From the NCBI GenBank assembly GCA_965227935.1, contig CBDDGS010000055.1:868001-932000 (forward strand): 64,000 nucleotides of DNA, in the 5' to 3' direction. Every line of letters begins with the position of its first letter. The first letter of the stretch is position 1. The notes beneath the pieces are model-generated. The model searched no databases and was not told where the DNA came from. It saw only the letters and a program-made list of their open reading frames with translations. A program made the position numbers and the translations under genes. The DNA comes from JAWPMT01 sp965227935 (GTDB lineage: Bacteria; Bacteroidota; Bacteroidia; Cytophagales; Cyclobacteriaceae). Positions 1 to 8,873 of the stretch are shown here, one piece after another.

Positions 1-1
1 C

Positions 2-2752
2 GCGTTGGAGCAGGCGAAAGGACAATTTGAAGTAGCGCAATACAAAGGCCCTGTGACAATAGATGGACAGTGGGAGTTCTACCCCGGTAAGCACATCGCT
101 CCAGTAGATTTTGAGAACGTGCCGATGGAGGAGGTCACTTTCATCGATGTACCCTCCTCGTGGACAAGTGGTGATCATCCGTTGTTTGGCAAGGCTACGT
201 ATCGTAGTGTGGTTGAGGTCGCGGATTTACGTCGCCCTGGCGTAGTGCTACCCAAGACTTTTAGCGCGGCCCGCCTTTGGGTCAATGGAGAGCTGGTCCA
301 TGAGCAAGGCAAAATAGACCCTCAGGATCACGAGGCATTGGTTTTGCAGCAATTGGCATCTACTGCAGCTTCTGACCGATACGAAATCATCATTCAGGTG
401 ACCAATCAGGATTTTTGGAAAGCGGGACTTGTTGAAGCGCCCAGGGTTGGAGAATATGACGACCTGTTCTACCACATGCAGGCAAGGTCGTCCATGTATT
501 TATTCTGGATTGGGTGCCTCTGTTTGATGACACTGCTGCACCTGACGCTCTTCGCCAGCTCCACAAAGGTCTACCCGTATCTCTTTGCCGGGCTCTTCGG
601 ATTTGCCCTGCTCTTACGCATTACGGTACTCGGTGATCACTTCATTTATCACTATCTGAAAACTTCTGATCTACTGTCGGCAACCTTGCAGATCAAGGCC
701 TACTTTGCCAGCCTGGCCCTGATGCTGGGGATTGGCGGTTTGTATGTCCGGGAGATATACAAAGTGGAGAAGTTCGAAAGATGGACCCGCTATGCGGCGC
801 TTTTCTTTTTCGCTCTTGCCACACTATTTTTTGTTTTGCCGCCGGCCTGGTTTGTACCCGGTCACGTGGCCATTGATATGTTTATTGCGCTTGGGGTTGG
901 CTGGTTGCTCGCGTATATCATTTTGGGTTGTCGAAAGGACGGGAGCATTGTCCAGCTGGCGATTGTCTCCCTTTTGGTGCTCACGGCACTCGTTGACTTC
1001 GTGGCCCTTTTAGGTGGTTCGCAGCCAGGACTGATCTATATGGGATTGTCTGTCTTTCTGCTTGTCCAATTCCTCTACATCTCCGAACAGTACGGTATTG
1101 CCTTCCTACGGGTGAAACGACGCAACAGCGCCCTCGATCTCATGGTGAGGGATCGCACGAGAACGATCATCGCCCAAAAAGAGGAACTGGAATCGCAGGC
1201 ACAAAGGCTCGAGGCGATGGATGCCGCCAAAAATAGATTCTATGAGAATGTGAATCATGACCTGCGTACGCCGCTGATGCTCATCGATGGCTATCTCGAT
1301 CGCATCCGGACAGATGAAAATACCTATCTCAGCGCGCAGTCGGAGACGGACTTTCAGAAGCTGTCGAGGAACCTGTCGCTCATCCGCAACCTCAACGATC
1401 AGATGAACGACCTGGTACTGCTGGAAAATCAGATGCTGGAGTTGGATTTTCAGAAGGTGAATCTGGCGCAGTTTATCCGTGGAATTGTGGATCTGTTTGT
1501 GCCGAAAGCTGAGGCGGAAGGCAAAACATTGAAATACAAAAGCAATGTCCGTGACAGCATCGTGGTGCACTTCGATGAACATCAGTTTTCGAGGGTCCTC
1601 TACAACATCATGAACTACGCCCTCAACCATACGCCGGAGGATGGTACCATACTGGTCCTCCTGCAAATGCACAAGACTGAGGACTGGTTCACATTGGGCA
1701 TCTACAATACCGGCGACGCCATTGCTCAGGATGTCTTGCCGAAGCTGTTTGATCGCTTTTATCAAATGGAGGCCCAGCAAGTCAGAAGCAATGTCAAGGG
1801 GATGGGTATCGGACTCGAGTTGGCCAAAGAGATCACACTGCTCCATGGAGGTAGCATCGTCGCGGATAGCCTTAGCAAACAGGGCACCTGCTTCTTCGTG
1901 TCACTGCCAGTCAACCTGGACAAGGAAGTGACCTCCACTGGCTTCCAGATAGAGGGGAGCTACTACGAACTGCCACAGCCGGCATCCAAACGAAGCACGG
2001 ATACGATCAAGGTGGAGGCTAAAAAAGCCAATATCCTCGTAGTGGATGACAACCAGGAAATACGAGATTATATCCGCGATATTCTTGGGGAAGAGTATGG
2101 TATCGACGAGGCGGAGAATGGCAGGGAGGCGCTGGCCAAAATTGACAAGGGCTTTTACGATCTGGTGATCTCGGACATCATGATGCCGTGGATGGACGGC
2201 TTTGAGCTCATGGAGCAGCTAAACAATGAGAAGTACAAAGGGATACCTATTCTGATCGTTTCGGCACGGACCTCGGAGTCGGATAAAATGAAGGTGCTTG
2301 ACGATGGCGCCCTTGATTTTCTCACGAAGCCCTTCAATCCGAAGGAGCTTTCGCAGCGGGTGGCCAATATCCTGAAGTACCGGGATAACTGGAATGCCTA
2401 TGAGGATCTCAATCATAAGCACAAAACGCAGATCGAAAAAGACTTGCTCACCAAGTTGCAAACGCTGGTGCACGAGCACATAGATGATCCCAAGTTGTCA
2501 GTGGCCATGATTGCTGGGGAACTGTGTATGGCGGAGCGAAGCTGCTACCGAATGATTAAGACACTGACCGACAAGACGCCTCTGGAGTACATCAAAAGTG
2601 TACGGTATGAGTATGCCTACAATCTCCTCTCAAAGCATAAGGTGAATAGCATTTCCGAGGCGGCGCGCCTCATTGGTATCTCCAATGCGACGTACTTCTC
2701 CAATCAGTTCAAGAAACGGTACAACGTCTATCCGGACGGGCTACTGCACTAA
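2..2752 (+). CDS. Hybrid sensor histidine kinase / response regulator with AraC output domain (5' truncated)
   Basis: One-protein two-component system predicted to sense an extracytoplasmic ligand and act directly on DNA. Residue numbers count from the TTG at 5. Residues 1-150 look like a 7TMR-DISM extracellular jelly-roll domain, 160-370 hold about seven membrane segments, and the HisKA H-box has His418 (NHDLRTP). An HATPase with a GMGIGL glycine box follows, then a receiver domain (LVVDD, phospho-Asp724 in ISDIMMP) and a C-terminal AraC-type double HTH ending near the stop. The frame is open to the window edge and residue 1 is already in the ectodomain, so the start and signal peptide lie upstream. 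The 3' end overlaps the convergent ypdA gene by 12 bases. The architecture is typical of Bacteroidota hybrid regulators; the ligand cannot be read from sequence. Confidence 0.9.
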   Translation, partial: ALEQAKGQFEVAQYKGPVTIDGQWEFYPGKHIAPVDFENVPMEEVTFIDVPSSWTSGDHPLFGKATYRSVVEVADLRRPGVVLPKTFSAARLWVNGELVHEQGKIDPQDHEALVLQQLASTAASDRYEIIIQVTNQDFWKAGLVEAPRVGEYDDLFYHMQARSSMYLFWIGCLCLMTLLHLTLFASSTKVYPYLFAGLFGFALLLRITVLGDHFIYHYLKTSDLLSATLQIKAYFASLALMLGIGGLYVREIYKVEKFERWTRYAALFFFALATLFFVLPPAWFVPGHVAIDMFIALGVGWLLAYIILGCRKDGSIVQLAIVSLLVLTALVDFVALLGGSQPGLIYMGLSVFLLVQFLYISEQYGIAFLRVKRRNSALDLMVRDRTRTIIAQKEELESQAQRLEAMDAAKNRFYENVNHDLRTPLMLIDGYLDRIRTDENTYLSAQSETDFQKLSRNLSLIRNLNDQMNDLVLLENQMLELDFQKVNLAQFIRGIVDLFVPKAEAEGKTLKYKSNVRDSIVVHFDEHQFSRVLYNIMNYALNHTPEDGTILVLLQMHKTEDWFTLGIYNTGDAIAQDVLPKLFDRFYQMEAQQVRSNVKGMGIGLELAKEITLLHGGSIVADSLSKQGTCFFVSLPVNLDKEVTSTGFQIEGSYYELPQPASKRSTDTIKVEAKKANILVVDDNQEIRDYIRDILGEEYGIDEAENGREALAKIDKGFYDLVISDIMMPWMDGFELMEQLNNEKYKGIPILIVSARTSESDKMKVLDDGALDFLTKPFNPKELSQRVANILKYRDNWNAYEDLNHKHKTQIEKDLLTKLQTLVHEHIDDPKLSVAMIAGELCMAERSCYRMIKTLTDKTPLEYIKSVRYEYAYNLLSKHKVNSISEAARLIGISNATYFSNQFKKRYNVYPDGLLH

Positions 2753-3730
2753 CTCTCCGCTGGCCTTCTTCTGAGCGATGTGCTGGAGGATGATCTCGGC
2801 GTGTTCGCGCGAGTTTTCAATGAACCACTTGTTGGTCTTCAGGCCTCCGCAAATCACACCAGCGAGGTACACACCGTCCACGTTGGTCTGCATTGTCTCC
2901 TCTGAATACGTGGGGGTGTGGTACTCGTCATCGCGGATCGTAATCCCCAGCGACTGTAGAAAAGAAAAGTCCGGTTGATAGCCGGTCATTGCCAATACAA
3001 AGTCGTTCTCCAGGGTGACAGCGCCGTCCGGGGTTTGGATATCTACTTCTCGTTCGCGGATCTCCGTGATTTGACTTTCAAAATAGGCCTTGATGCTGCC
3101 CTCTTCGATGCGATTGATGAGATCGGGTCTGACCCAGTACTTGACACTTGGGGCTACTTCTTCCTCTCTGATCACCATTGTGACTTCTTGGGCGCCCTTA
3201 CGAAAGGTCTCCAGTGCCACATCCACGGCGGAATTGGCCGCGCCGACCACTATGACCTTCATGGCATAGTAGGGATGTGGATCGGAATAATAGTGCTGCA
3301 CCTTGGGCAGGTCCTCACCCGGGACGTTCAACAGATAGGGTAGGTCGTAAAACCCTGTGGCGATGACGATATTCCGTGCCTGGTACTCGCGCCGCGTTGT
3401 TCGTATGTGGAAGCACTCCTGACTCGTCACTTCCTCTACGCGCTCGTACAGGTGCACTTTGAGCTTCCAGGCGGTGGCCACCCTCCGGTAGTATTCCAAT
3501 GCCTCTGGCCGGGTGGGTTTTGGGTTGTGCGAAATGAAGGGGACATCACCGATCTCCAGCCGATCCGAAGTGGAGAAAAAGGTCATGTTTTGCGGATAGT
3601 TGTAGATAGAGTTGACCAGCTTGCCTTTGTCGACGATGACGTAAGACAACCCGCGCTTCTCAGCTTCTATCCCTGCTGCCAGACCTATCGGTCCTGCTCC
3701 TACAATCAATACATCCAATACGTCAGCCAT
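2741..3730 (-). CDS. ypdA: YpdA-type bacillithiol disulfide reductase (FAD/NADPH flavoprotein)
   Basis: This 329-residue flavoprotein is predicted to reduce oxidised bacillithiol disulfide with NADPH in the cytoplasm. The N-terminus carries the FAD dinucleotide motif VGAGPIGLAAGIEAEKRG, and a second Rossmann motif, VVGAANSAVDVAL near residue 160, fits NADPH binding. No CxxC redox pair of the thioredoxin-reductase type is visible, as expected for YpdA. It starts at the ATG at 3730 and overlaps the end of the upstream cyclo-ligase gene by 8 bases, so the two are probably co-transcribed. bshC, a bacillithiol synthesis gene, lies in the same leftward block, which supports the assignment over a generic thioredoxin reductase-like protein. 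Confidence 0.85.
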   Translation of the reverse strand: MADVLDVLIVGAGPIGLAAGIEAEKRGLSYVIVDKGKLVNSIYNYPQNMTFFSTSDRLEIGDVPFISHNPKPTRPEALEYYRRVATAWKLKVHLYERVEEVTSQECFHIRTTRREYQARNIVIATGFYDLPYLLNVPGEDLPKVQHYYSDPHPYYAMKVIVVGAANSAVDVALETFRKGAQEVTMVIREEEVAPSVKYWVRPDLINRIEEGSIKAYFESQITEIREREVDIQTPDGAVTLENDFVLAMTGYQPDFSFLQSLGITIRDDEYHTPTYSEETMQTNVDGVYLAGVICGGLKTNKWFIENSREHAEIILQHIAQKKASGELVQ

Positions 3731-4307
3731 GCCTGCAATCTATTGTTTCCGTGGGCGTAATACAATAATCCAATCGAACGTCGTGAGGTTCCAAAAAAGT
3801 GATCTCATCCACGCACGGTCCCATACTCAACCCCACCTTTACGACGTGATGTGTCTCTTCCAGTAGGCGATCATAGTAGCCACCTCCATACCCGATGCGC
3901 CCGCCCCTTTTGTCTGCAACGACCAAGGGAAGAAATACGCAGTGACATTCCGACAATTCGGCCGATCGGGCATTCACTGGCGACGGAATTCCCAGCCTAT
4001 CTGTTACGAACTCGAGATCGGCCTCGTAGTGAAAGTGATGCATGGTGTGGGATTCGAAGTCCGTCGTGGAGATGAGCACGTCTCTGTCATTTGCCACGAG
4101 ATACTTCACAATAGGCCAGGTATTTACCTCCTTGTTTCGATCAATAGGAAGGAAGCTGTGATAGATCGTCAGCTCAGGATGTGATGCGGCAAAGTCGTGG
4201 ATATGGTGTAGGATCTGAGCACTTCTGGCGTTCACCTCATCCCGCGACAACAGCCTCCGCCGGCGGAGAAACTCCCTGCGGAGACTTCCTTTGTCGACTA
4301 TATCCAT
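3723..4307 (-). CDS. 5-formyltetrahydrofolate cyclo-ligase
   Basis: Predicted to convert 5-formyl-THF to 5,10-methenyl-THF using ATP, a repair step of folate one-carbon metabolism in the cytoplasm. The 194-residue length is normal for the family. The basic N-terminus (KGSLRREFLRRRRLL) and the C-terminal glycine-rich signature RIGYGGGYYDRLL are diagnostic. The ATG at 4307 is the natural start. It overlaps the bshC 3' end by 10 bases and ypdA by 8, so bshC, this gene and ypdA look like one operon. Homologues are called ygfA, fau or MTHFS. Confidence 0.9.
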   Translation of the reverse strand: MDIVDKGSLRREFLRRRRLLSRDEVNARSAQILHHIHDFAASHPELTIYHSFLPIDRNKEVNTWPIVKYLVANDRDVLISTTDFESHTMHHFHYEADLEFVTDRLGIPSPVNARSAELSECHCVFLPLVVADKRGGRIGYGGGYYDRLLEETHHVVKVGLSMGPCVDEITFLEPHDVRLDYCITPTETIDCRHG

Positions 4308-4723
4308 AGCAGGTAGAACCTCAAATCGAATGGATCGAAGTTGGCCAGCAGATCTTTGATGAACTCAGAGTGCGAGATGTGAAATGTCAGAAAGTTGTCA
4401 TGCCGCTCTTGCAGTCCACCCTTCGGGAAAAGCTTGTCCTTGATGTCATCGACCTGGCCCATGGCATCGTCATTGTTGCGCTTCTTGGCATTGATGATCT
4501 TGCGCTGGATCTTGTCCAGGATCTTTTGGACGCGCACCGCCTGTGCAGCGACATGGTCGTTCAGGGTCACATCTATATTTGCTGCCTTTTGACGGATGTC
4601 TTCGAAGGCATCGACCAGTGATTGGCGATCGTTGTCCAGGAGGTGGTTTTCACCAATCTCCAGAAGCAGTTGCTCCTTCAAGTCGTGGGCATCATGGAAC
4701 AGCTGTTCGTTGCTGAGCCCCAT
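4298..4723 (-). pseudogene. bshC: BshC C-terminal part, separated by a frameshift
   Basis: This frame carries the helical/coiled-coil C-terminal region of the bacillithiol synthase BshC (about 141 residues, starting MGLSNEQLFHDAHDLK). It is not an independent gene. Reading upstream past its first Met in the same frame gives RKIEK, which joins the end of the upstream frame (MVIDHVAA) if one base near 4736-4745 is removed. It ends in LRFYLLWI and overlaps the cyclo-ligase start. Together the two parts make an intact 517-residue frame, close to the usual BshC size. See the N-terminal entry for function. Confidence 0.8.
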
Positions 4724-4727
4724 TTTT

Positions 4728-5852
4728 TCAATCTTGCGGCGCAGCTACATGGTCGATTACCATGGCAAAATTTCTAGGCATCAACACTGGGAAGGACGTT
4801 TCATAATGCGCAAAGACATCTTTCAGCTGTAGCCAATAGGCCACCTCTGCTGGTCCGCCCACGTAACCCAGATTGGGGAGGATTGTCTCCTGGTACAAGG
4901 GCCGCATGATGACATTGGGGCTGAAGTTCTCGGGATGATTGGCGATTTCCTCTCTCAGGGCAGCCTGGTCCCAGGCATAGTCGGTATCCTTCACGGTGAA
5001 CTCGTCGCCTTTCTGGACAATGCGCTCACGCAGTCCATCCTGCAGATAGAAGAAATTGATTTCCCTGGAAAATGCCTGTGACTTGTAACCCGCCTGGATC
5101 ATTTTGTCATTGGTGGCATGTACAAGCTTGTTTGCCGTCTGTGTAAGTATATCGGCCTCAATGATCGGAGCGAAGAGGCGCTTCAACTCCTTATTGTCTG
5201 CGTCAAGTACTACCAGACCTTCTTCCTCGAATAGTGCATTGACGTAACGGCAGCAGGCGTCTGCGAGCGTGGCACCTTCAAGATAGGCTGATTCAAAGAT
5301 TTCGATAGGCTCTGCGATGGATTTGAGCAAATCCTCCATGGAGGAGGTGTCAAACCTCCCTACGGGCCCGGTCTGATCACTTTCCCAGCTGTATTTCTTT
5401 CCAAAAAGATTGAAGTGGTTGATCTCGTCGAAGTCGTGATCTTCAGTAGCCATCCAGTACACAGGGACAAACTCATAGTCCGGATATTGGCTCTTGAGCT
5501 GTTTGCAGGCGTTGATGACCGTGACGATCTTGTAGATAAAGTACAGTGGTCCGGTAAAGAGATTGAGCTGATGGCCGGTGGTGATGGTGAAGGTCTTTTG
5601 GTCCTTTAGCTTCTCGATATTTTGGTGCACGGCCTCATGGGCCTCCAAATCGGCGTACTGCTCATTGAGTACATCCACCAACACCTCACGGTGCTGAGCA
5701 CTCAGCCTTCTTTCTTCAAGTATTTTGCCAATACCCTCGACACTTGGCCTTTCAGCATAAAAAGGTCGGAGGCTCTCTTTGTCTGAGATGTAATCGAGAA
5801 AAATAGGTGCAAAACGCTGCACTTTGTCAAATGGCAATTGCTCGACCTTCAT
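4728..5852 (-). CDS. bshC: Putative cysteine ligase BshC (bacillithiol biosynthesis), N-terminal part, frameshifted
   Basis: BshC adds cysteine to GlcN-malate in the last step of bacillithiol synthesis. This frame gives 374 residues from the ATG at 5852 and carries the Rossmann-like core (TITTGHQLNLFTGPLYFIYK, PVYWMATEDHDFDEI, GYVGGPAEVAYWLQL, LMPRNFAMVIDH). It then stops early after VAAPQD, about 140 residues short. The missing part lies in the +1 frame at 4298-4723. On the coding strand the break falls in gctgcgccgcaag, where one extra C or G accounts for it. Either the gene is inactive or the base is a sequencing error; I favour error because rimO next door shows two similar insertions. 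Confidence 0.85.
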   Translation of the reverse strand: MKVEQLPFDKVQRFAPIFLDYISDKESLRPFYAERPSVEGIGKILEERRLSAQHREVLVDVLNEQYADLEAHEAVHQNIEKLKDQKTFTITTGHQLNLFTGPLYFIYKIVTVINACKQLKSQYPDYEFVPVYWMATEDHDFDEINHFNLFGKKYSWESDQTGPVGRFDTSSMEDLLKSIAEPIEIFESAYLEGATLADACCRYVNALFEEEGLVVLDADNKELKRLFAPIIEADILTQTANKLVHATNDKMIQAGYKSQAFSREINFFYLQDGLRERIVQKGDEFTVKDTDYAWDQAALREEIANHPENFSPNVIMRPLYQETILPNLGYVGGPAEVAYWLQLKDVFAHYETSFPVLMPRNFAMVIDHVAAPQD

Positions 5853-5915
5853 TGAGATTTTTGGATTATCGTAGTTGGGTAGTTGATAGGGCCTGAATGG
5901 GATACGGATTAAAAG

Positions 5916-7243
5916 CTAAACGGGATTCTCGACTGCCAATGGCACCGCATGTAAATCGTAAGCGGTTGCGGAGGTGATTCGGGTTTGAACAAAATCTCCC
6001 ACCCGCACATAATGGGAGGCCGGTATCAGCACTTCATTGTCTACCTCTGGAGAGTCGTGTTCTGTCCTTCCCACGAAAAAGCCCCCCTCTTTTCTGTCGA
6101 CCAGCACTTTCATCACTTGTCCGACTTTCTGCTCATTGATCTCTGCCGAAATGGAGGATTGCAAGTCCATAACCGCCTCTGCCCGATGCTGCTTGACTTC
6201 CTCCGGCACATCATCCTCCATGGTGTGGGAATGTGTTTTTTCTTCGTGGGAGTAGGTAAATACACCGAGTCGCTCGAATCGATTCTTCTCCACGAAATCG
6301 AGCATCTCTTCAAAGTCCTCCTCCGTCTCACCTGGGTGACCACTGATCAGGGTGGTCCGGATCGCAATGCCTGGCACGCGACTTCTCATCTGGTCCAGGA
6401 GGCGCTCGGTTTTCTCGCGAGTCGTCCCTCTCCTCATGAGCTGAAGCATTTTGGTGGATGCGTGCTGTAGAGGGATATCGAGGGTAGTTGCAGATGTTGT
6501 CTCGTTCTGCCATTACTTGCAGTACATCTTCGGGAAATCCGGTAGGAAAAGCATAGTGCAACCGGATCCAGTCCAATCCCTCGATGTCGGCGAGTGCATC
6601 AAGTAACTCGGCGAGTGCACGCTTCTTATATAAGTCCAGGCCGTAGTAGGTCGAATCCTGCGCGATAAGGGAGCAATTCCTTCGTGCCTCGACTTACCAG
6701 TGATGAAGCCTCCTTTACCAGTTGCTCGATCGGTTTGCTGACGTGCCCTCCACGCATTAGTGGGATAGCGCAGAAAGAACACGGCCGATCGCAGCCTTCA
6801 GAGATCTTCAGGTACGAATAATGTGAAGAGGTAGTCGTGATTCTTTCACCGATCAGCTCGTGCTTATAGTCCGCATTGAACTTTTTAAGTAACAGCGGTA
6901 GCTCCATGGTGCCAAACCACGCGTCTACTTCAGGAATTTCGACTTGCAGATCATCGCGATAGCGCTGTGACAGGCAGCCCGTCACATACACCTTGTCTAC
7001 CAGTCCCTCTTCCTTTGCATCGGCATATCTGACGATGGTATCGATGGACTCCTGCTTTGCATTGTCGATGAACCCACAGGTATTGATGATGACAATATTT
7101 GCCGCATCGTCGGTGGACTCGTGGGTAGCGTCGATGTCATTTCCCTTCAATTGTGTGAGCATCACCTCTGAGTCCACAATATTTTTGGAGCATCCGAGCG
7201 TTACGATATTGACCTTGTCTTTTTTAAGACCCTTTGTTTTCAA
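5916..7243 (-). pseudogene. rimO: Ribosomal protein S12 methylthiotransferase RimO, interrupted by two frameshifts
   Basis: RimO is a radical SAM enzyme that methylthiolates an Asp of ribosomal protein S12. The first frame (6626-7243) has the UPF0004 cysteines (TLGCSKN, NTCGF, TGCLSQRY) and the radical-SAM motif CDRPCSFC. The rest continues in other frames: KELL|LIAQDSTYYGLDL to DNICNY, then LDIPLQHASTKMLQLMRRG and a C-terminal TRAM-like region ending at 5916. Each break is at a GGG run on the plus strand (6669-6671 and 6482-6484). Deleting one G in each gives a continuous 441-residue protein, a normal RimO length. The start is a TTG at 7243, with a TAGCTTTG promoter element upstream. Genuine pseudogene or sequencing errors cannot be told apart here. 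Confidence 0.85.
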
Positions 7244-7266
7244 AAGTATTGGGGTTTCTGCAAGCG

Positions 7267-7274
7267 CAAAGCTA
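7267..7274 (-). promoter_or_regulatory. Predicted -7 promoter element for rimO
   Basis: Read leftward the sequence is TAGCTTTG, an exact match to the Bacteroidota -7 consensus TAnnTTTG, 23 bases upstream of the TTG start of rimO. No clear TTG -33 element is present at the expected 19-21 base spacing, so support rests on the -7 match and position. Confidence 0.45.
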
Positions 7275-7380
7275 ACTGATTTTACAGGGTAGATGTTTAT
7301 GACATACTTTCAGTCCACTGGTGGAAATCGCTTTCCCCCGAGATCGACGAAATTCGCGACGGCGAACCGAACCCTTATCT

Positions 7381-7388
7381 TAAATTTG
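7381..7388 (+). promoter_or_regulatory. Predicted -7 promoter element giving a near-leaderless mRNA
   Basis: TAAATTTG matches TAnnTTTG exactly and ends only 6 bases before the ATG at 7395. A transcription start about 5-7 bases past the element would leave almost no 5' leader. There is no good TTG -33 box. Confidence 0.5.
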
Positions 7389-7394
7389 CGGCCT

Positions 7395-7823
7395 ATGAAG
7401 TACGGCCCTCTGGTCATTTTCTGCTGTATGGCGTGCACTCAAATTGCCGATTGCTCCCTGGATCCCAATATTTCGGAGTTCTACATTGAGTTCGATCATA
7501 CCGAACTACGGCTGGTGACATTCGAGTCGGTGACCAACGATTTGTCGTCCGAGGTGTACTTTGACGCAGATACATCATTCTCAAAAGTGCAATTGCCGCT
7601 GACCGACACGAGCCCATCGCTCACCTATACATTTGTGACTGATTCCGGGGACTACACCCTCACTTTGGCGTATGACACTCAGCTCAGCATATATGGAGAA
7701 GATTGCCCGGCGTCCAATTACTTTTTCAATCTTGAGGTGATCGACCACAATTTTGATTCGGTGGCTGTCACCAACAATATCCTTACCAACAGAATTACCG
7801 ACAACATTGAGGTTTACTTTTAG
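7395..7823 (+). CDS. DUF6452-like lipoprotein
   Basis: Small secreted protein of 142 residues that I assign tentatively to DUF6452, a Bacteroidota family often found beside DUF6048; its function is unknown. The chosen ATG at 7395 gives a hydrophobic leader and a possible lipobox (VIFCCMAC). An in-frame upstream start at 7293 would put about 34 non-signal residues ahead of the leader and is unlikely. After the leader come mainly beta-type segments with conserved-looking DCSLDPNISEFYIEFDH near the N-terminus. Its 3' end overlaps the next gene's start by 17 bases, so the two are translationally linked. A TAAATTTG promoter element sits directly upstream. Confidence 0.65.
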   Translation: MKYGPLVIFCCMACTQIADCSLDPNISEFYIEFDHTELRLVTFESVTNDLSSEVYFDADTSFSKVQLPLTDTSPSLTYTFVTDSGDYTLTLAYDTQLSIYGEDCPASNYFFNLEVIDHNFDSVAVTNNILTNRITDNIEVYF

Positions 7824-8586
7824 CATCATCTTGCTTTCGATCCTGTGTGGATCGGCCTCAGCTCAGATCCGGACGGATTCTGTGAGGAAGGATCCTACTC
7901 CGTGGCGGCCGTCATTTATTCGCGTGGGCTATGACCTGGCTAAGGCCGGGCAGTCGATTTTCGAGCCAGATTTTTTTGGTCAAAGTGCGAGCGCCGAAGT
8001 GGATTTTAATATGCTCTTTCTTGCCACTGAATTTGGGTACGAGGAGCGTTCCTTTCCAGCCTCCAACTATAGTAGCCAGGGCACTTTTTTTCGGGTGGGT
8101 GTGGACGCGAATATGATCCGATACGATGGGTCGAAAAATGTGATCAGTTTCAACGTCAGGTACGGGCGAAGTAGCTATCAACACCAGATGATGATCAATC
8201 GGGATGACGAATTTGGCCAGAGGGCCATAGATGTGTCTGAGTCTGGTTTAGCAGCCCAATGGTTCGAGGCTGGTCTGGGTCTTAAGGTGAGAATTTGGAA
8301 GGAGCTCTTTGCTGGTTACGACTTCAATCTGCGCTTCGGTGGATCATTTGATGACGACGGAGAAATATTGCCATTCTACATACCAGGATACGGGCAGGCC
8401 TACACGGGCGGACGAGACAAACGAGGTCTGGTGCTCGGATTCAAATACAGCATCTACTGGACTTTCAAGCTTCGTGACAAGCCCGTGCCTATTAGGGTCA
8501 TCAAGCCGCCCAAGTCGTACAACTCTCCCCTCGAGGAGGACAGCGGTGGCAGACCCGGCAACAGTTTTGGTCAGCGAAATTTCTAG
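7807..8586 (+). CDS. DUF6048-like outer-membrane protein
   Basis: Predicted outer-membrane beta-barrel protein of about 259 residues and unknown function, assigned tentatively to DUF6048 from its beta-strand pattern and its pairing with the DUF6452-like gene. A TTG start at 7807 gives a clean signal peptide, RFTFSIILLSILCGSASAQ; starting at the upstream TTG (7753) would add 18 polar residues ahead of it. Strands such as FIRVGYDLAKAG, FFRVGVDANMIRYDG and WFEAGLGLKVRIWKELFAGY alternate as in barrel proteins. The C-terminus is polar and Gly/Ser-rich. The 3' end overlaps the convergent dciA-like gene by 4 bases. Confidence 0.65.
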   Translation: MRFTFSIILLSILCGSASAQIRTDSVRKDPTPWRPSFIRVGYDLAKAGQSIFEPDFFGQSASAEVDFNMLFLATEFGYEERSFPASNYSSQGTFFRVGVDANMIRYDGSKNVISFNVRYGRSSYQHQMMINRDDEFGQRAIDVSESGLAAQWFEAGLGLKVRIWKELFAGYDFNLRFGGSFDDDGEILPFYIPGYGQAYTGGRDKRGLVLGFKYSIYWTFKLRDKPVPIRVIKPPKSYNSPLEEDSGGRPGNSFGQRNF

Positions 8587-8873
8587 ATAAATCGGACGTC
8601 TTCGACGACGTTGACGCCCAGCTTGTCTTCCAAATGCTGGATCACTTTGTCCCGGGCCATGGTCAGCTCCTGCCGCAGCGGTGCAGACGTCAGCCGTACA
8701 AACAACACACCATCCTTGATCCAGACCTTAGACGTACGCTTGGCGATGGGAGCGCCCATCACCTCAGCCCATGAGTGTATGAGCTTCTGCTCAGTGTATT
8801 TCTTCTCCAGGCGCTCAGTTTTTAAAAAGGCGCCTAGGGCTTGGCCTATGCTTTGGGTGCTGTCTTTGGACAT
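8583..8873 (-). CDS. DUF721 / DciA-family protein
   Basis: A 96-residue protein with the DUF721 pattern: IGQALGAFLKTERLEKKY, WAEVMGAPIAKRTSKVWIKDG, LFVRLTSAPLRQELTM. DciA-type members load or recruit the replicative helicase in bacteria lacking DnaC; whether this short form does so is inferred from the family. Its ATG overlaps the recF stop codon by one base, so recF-DUF721 form a tight leftward operon, an arrangement consistent with a replication or repair role. Confidence 0.8.
   Translation of the reverse strand: MSKDSTQSIGQALGAFLKTERLEKKYTEQKLIHSWAEVMGAPIAKRTSKVWIKDGVLFVRLTSAPLRQELTMARDKVIQHLEDKLGVNVVEDVRFI

Noticed and set aside
1106..1846. Long open frame on the minus strand (246 codons)
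   Set aside because: It lies wholly antisense to the kinase core of the hybrid sensor, and the translation is Leu/His/Gln-rich without any domain pattern; a codon-bias shadow.
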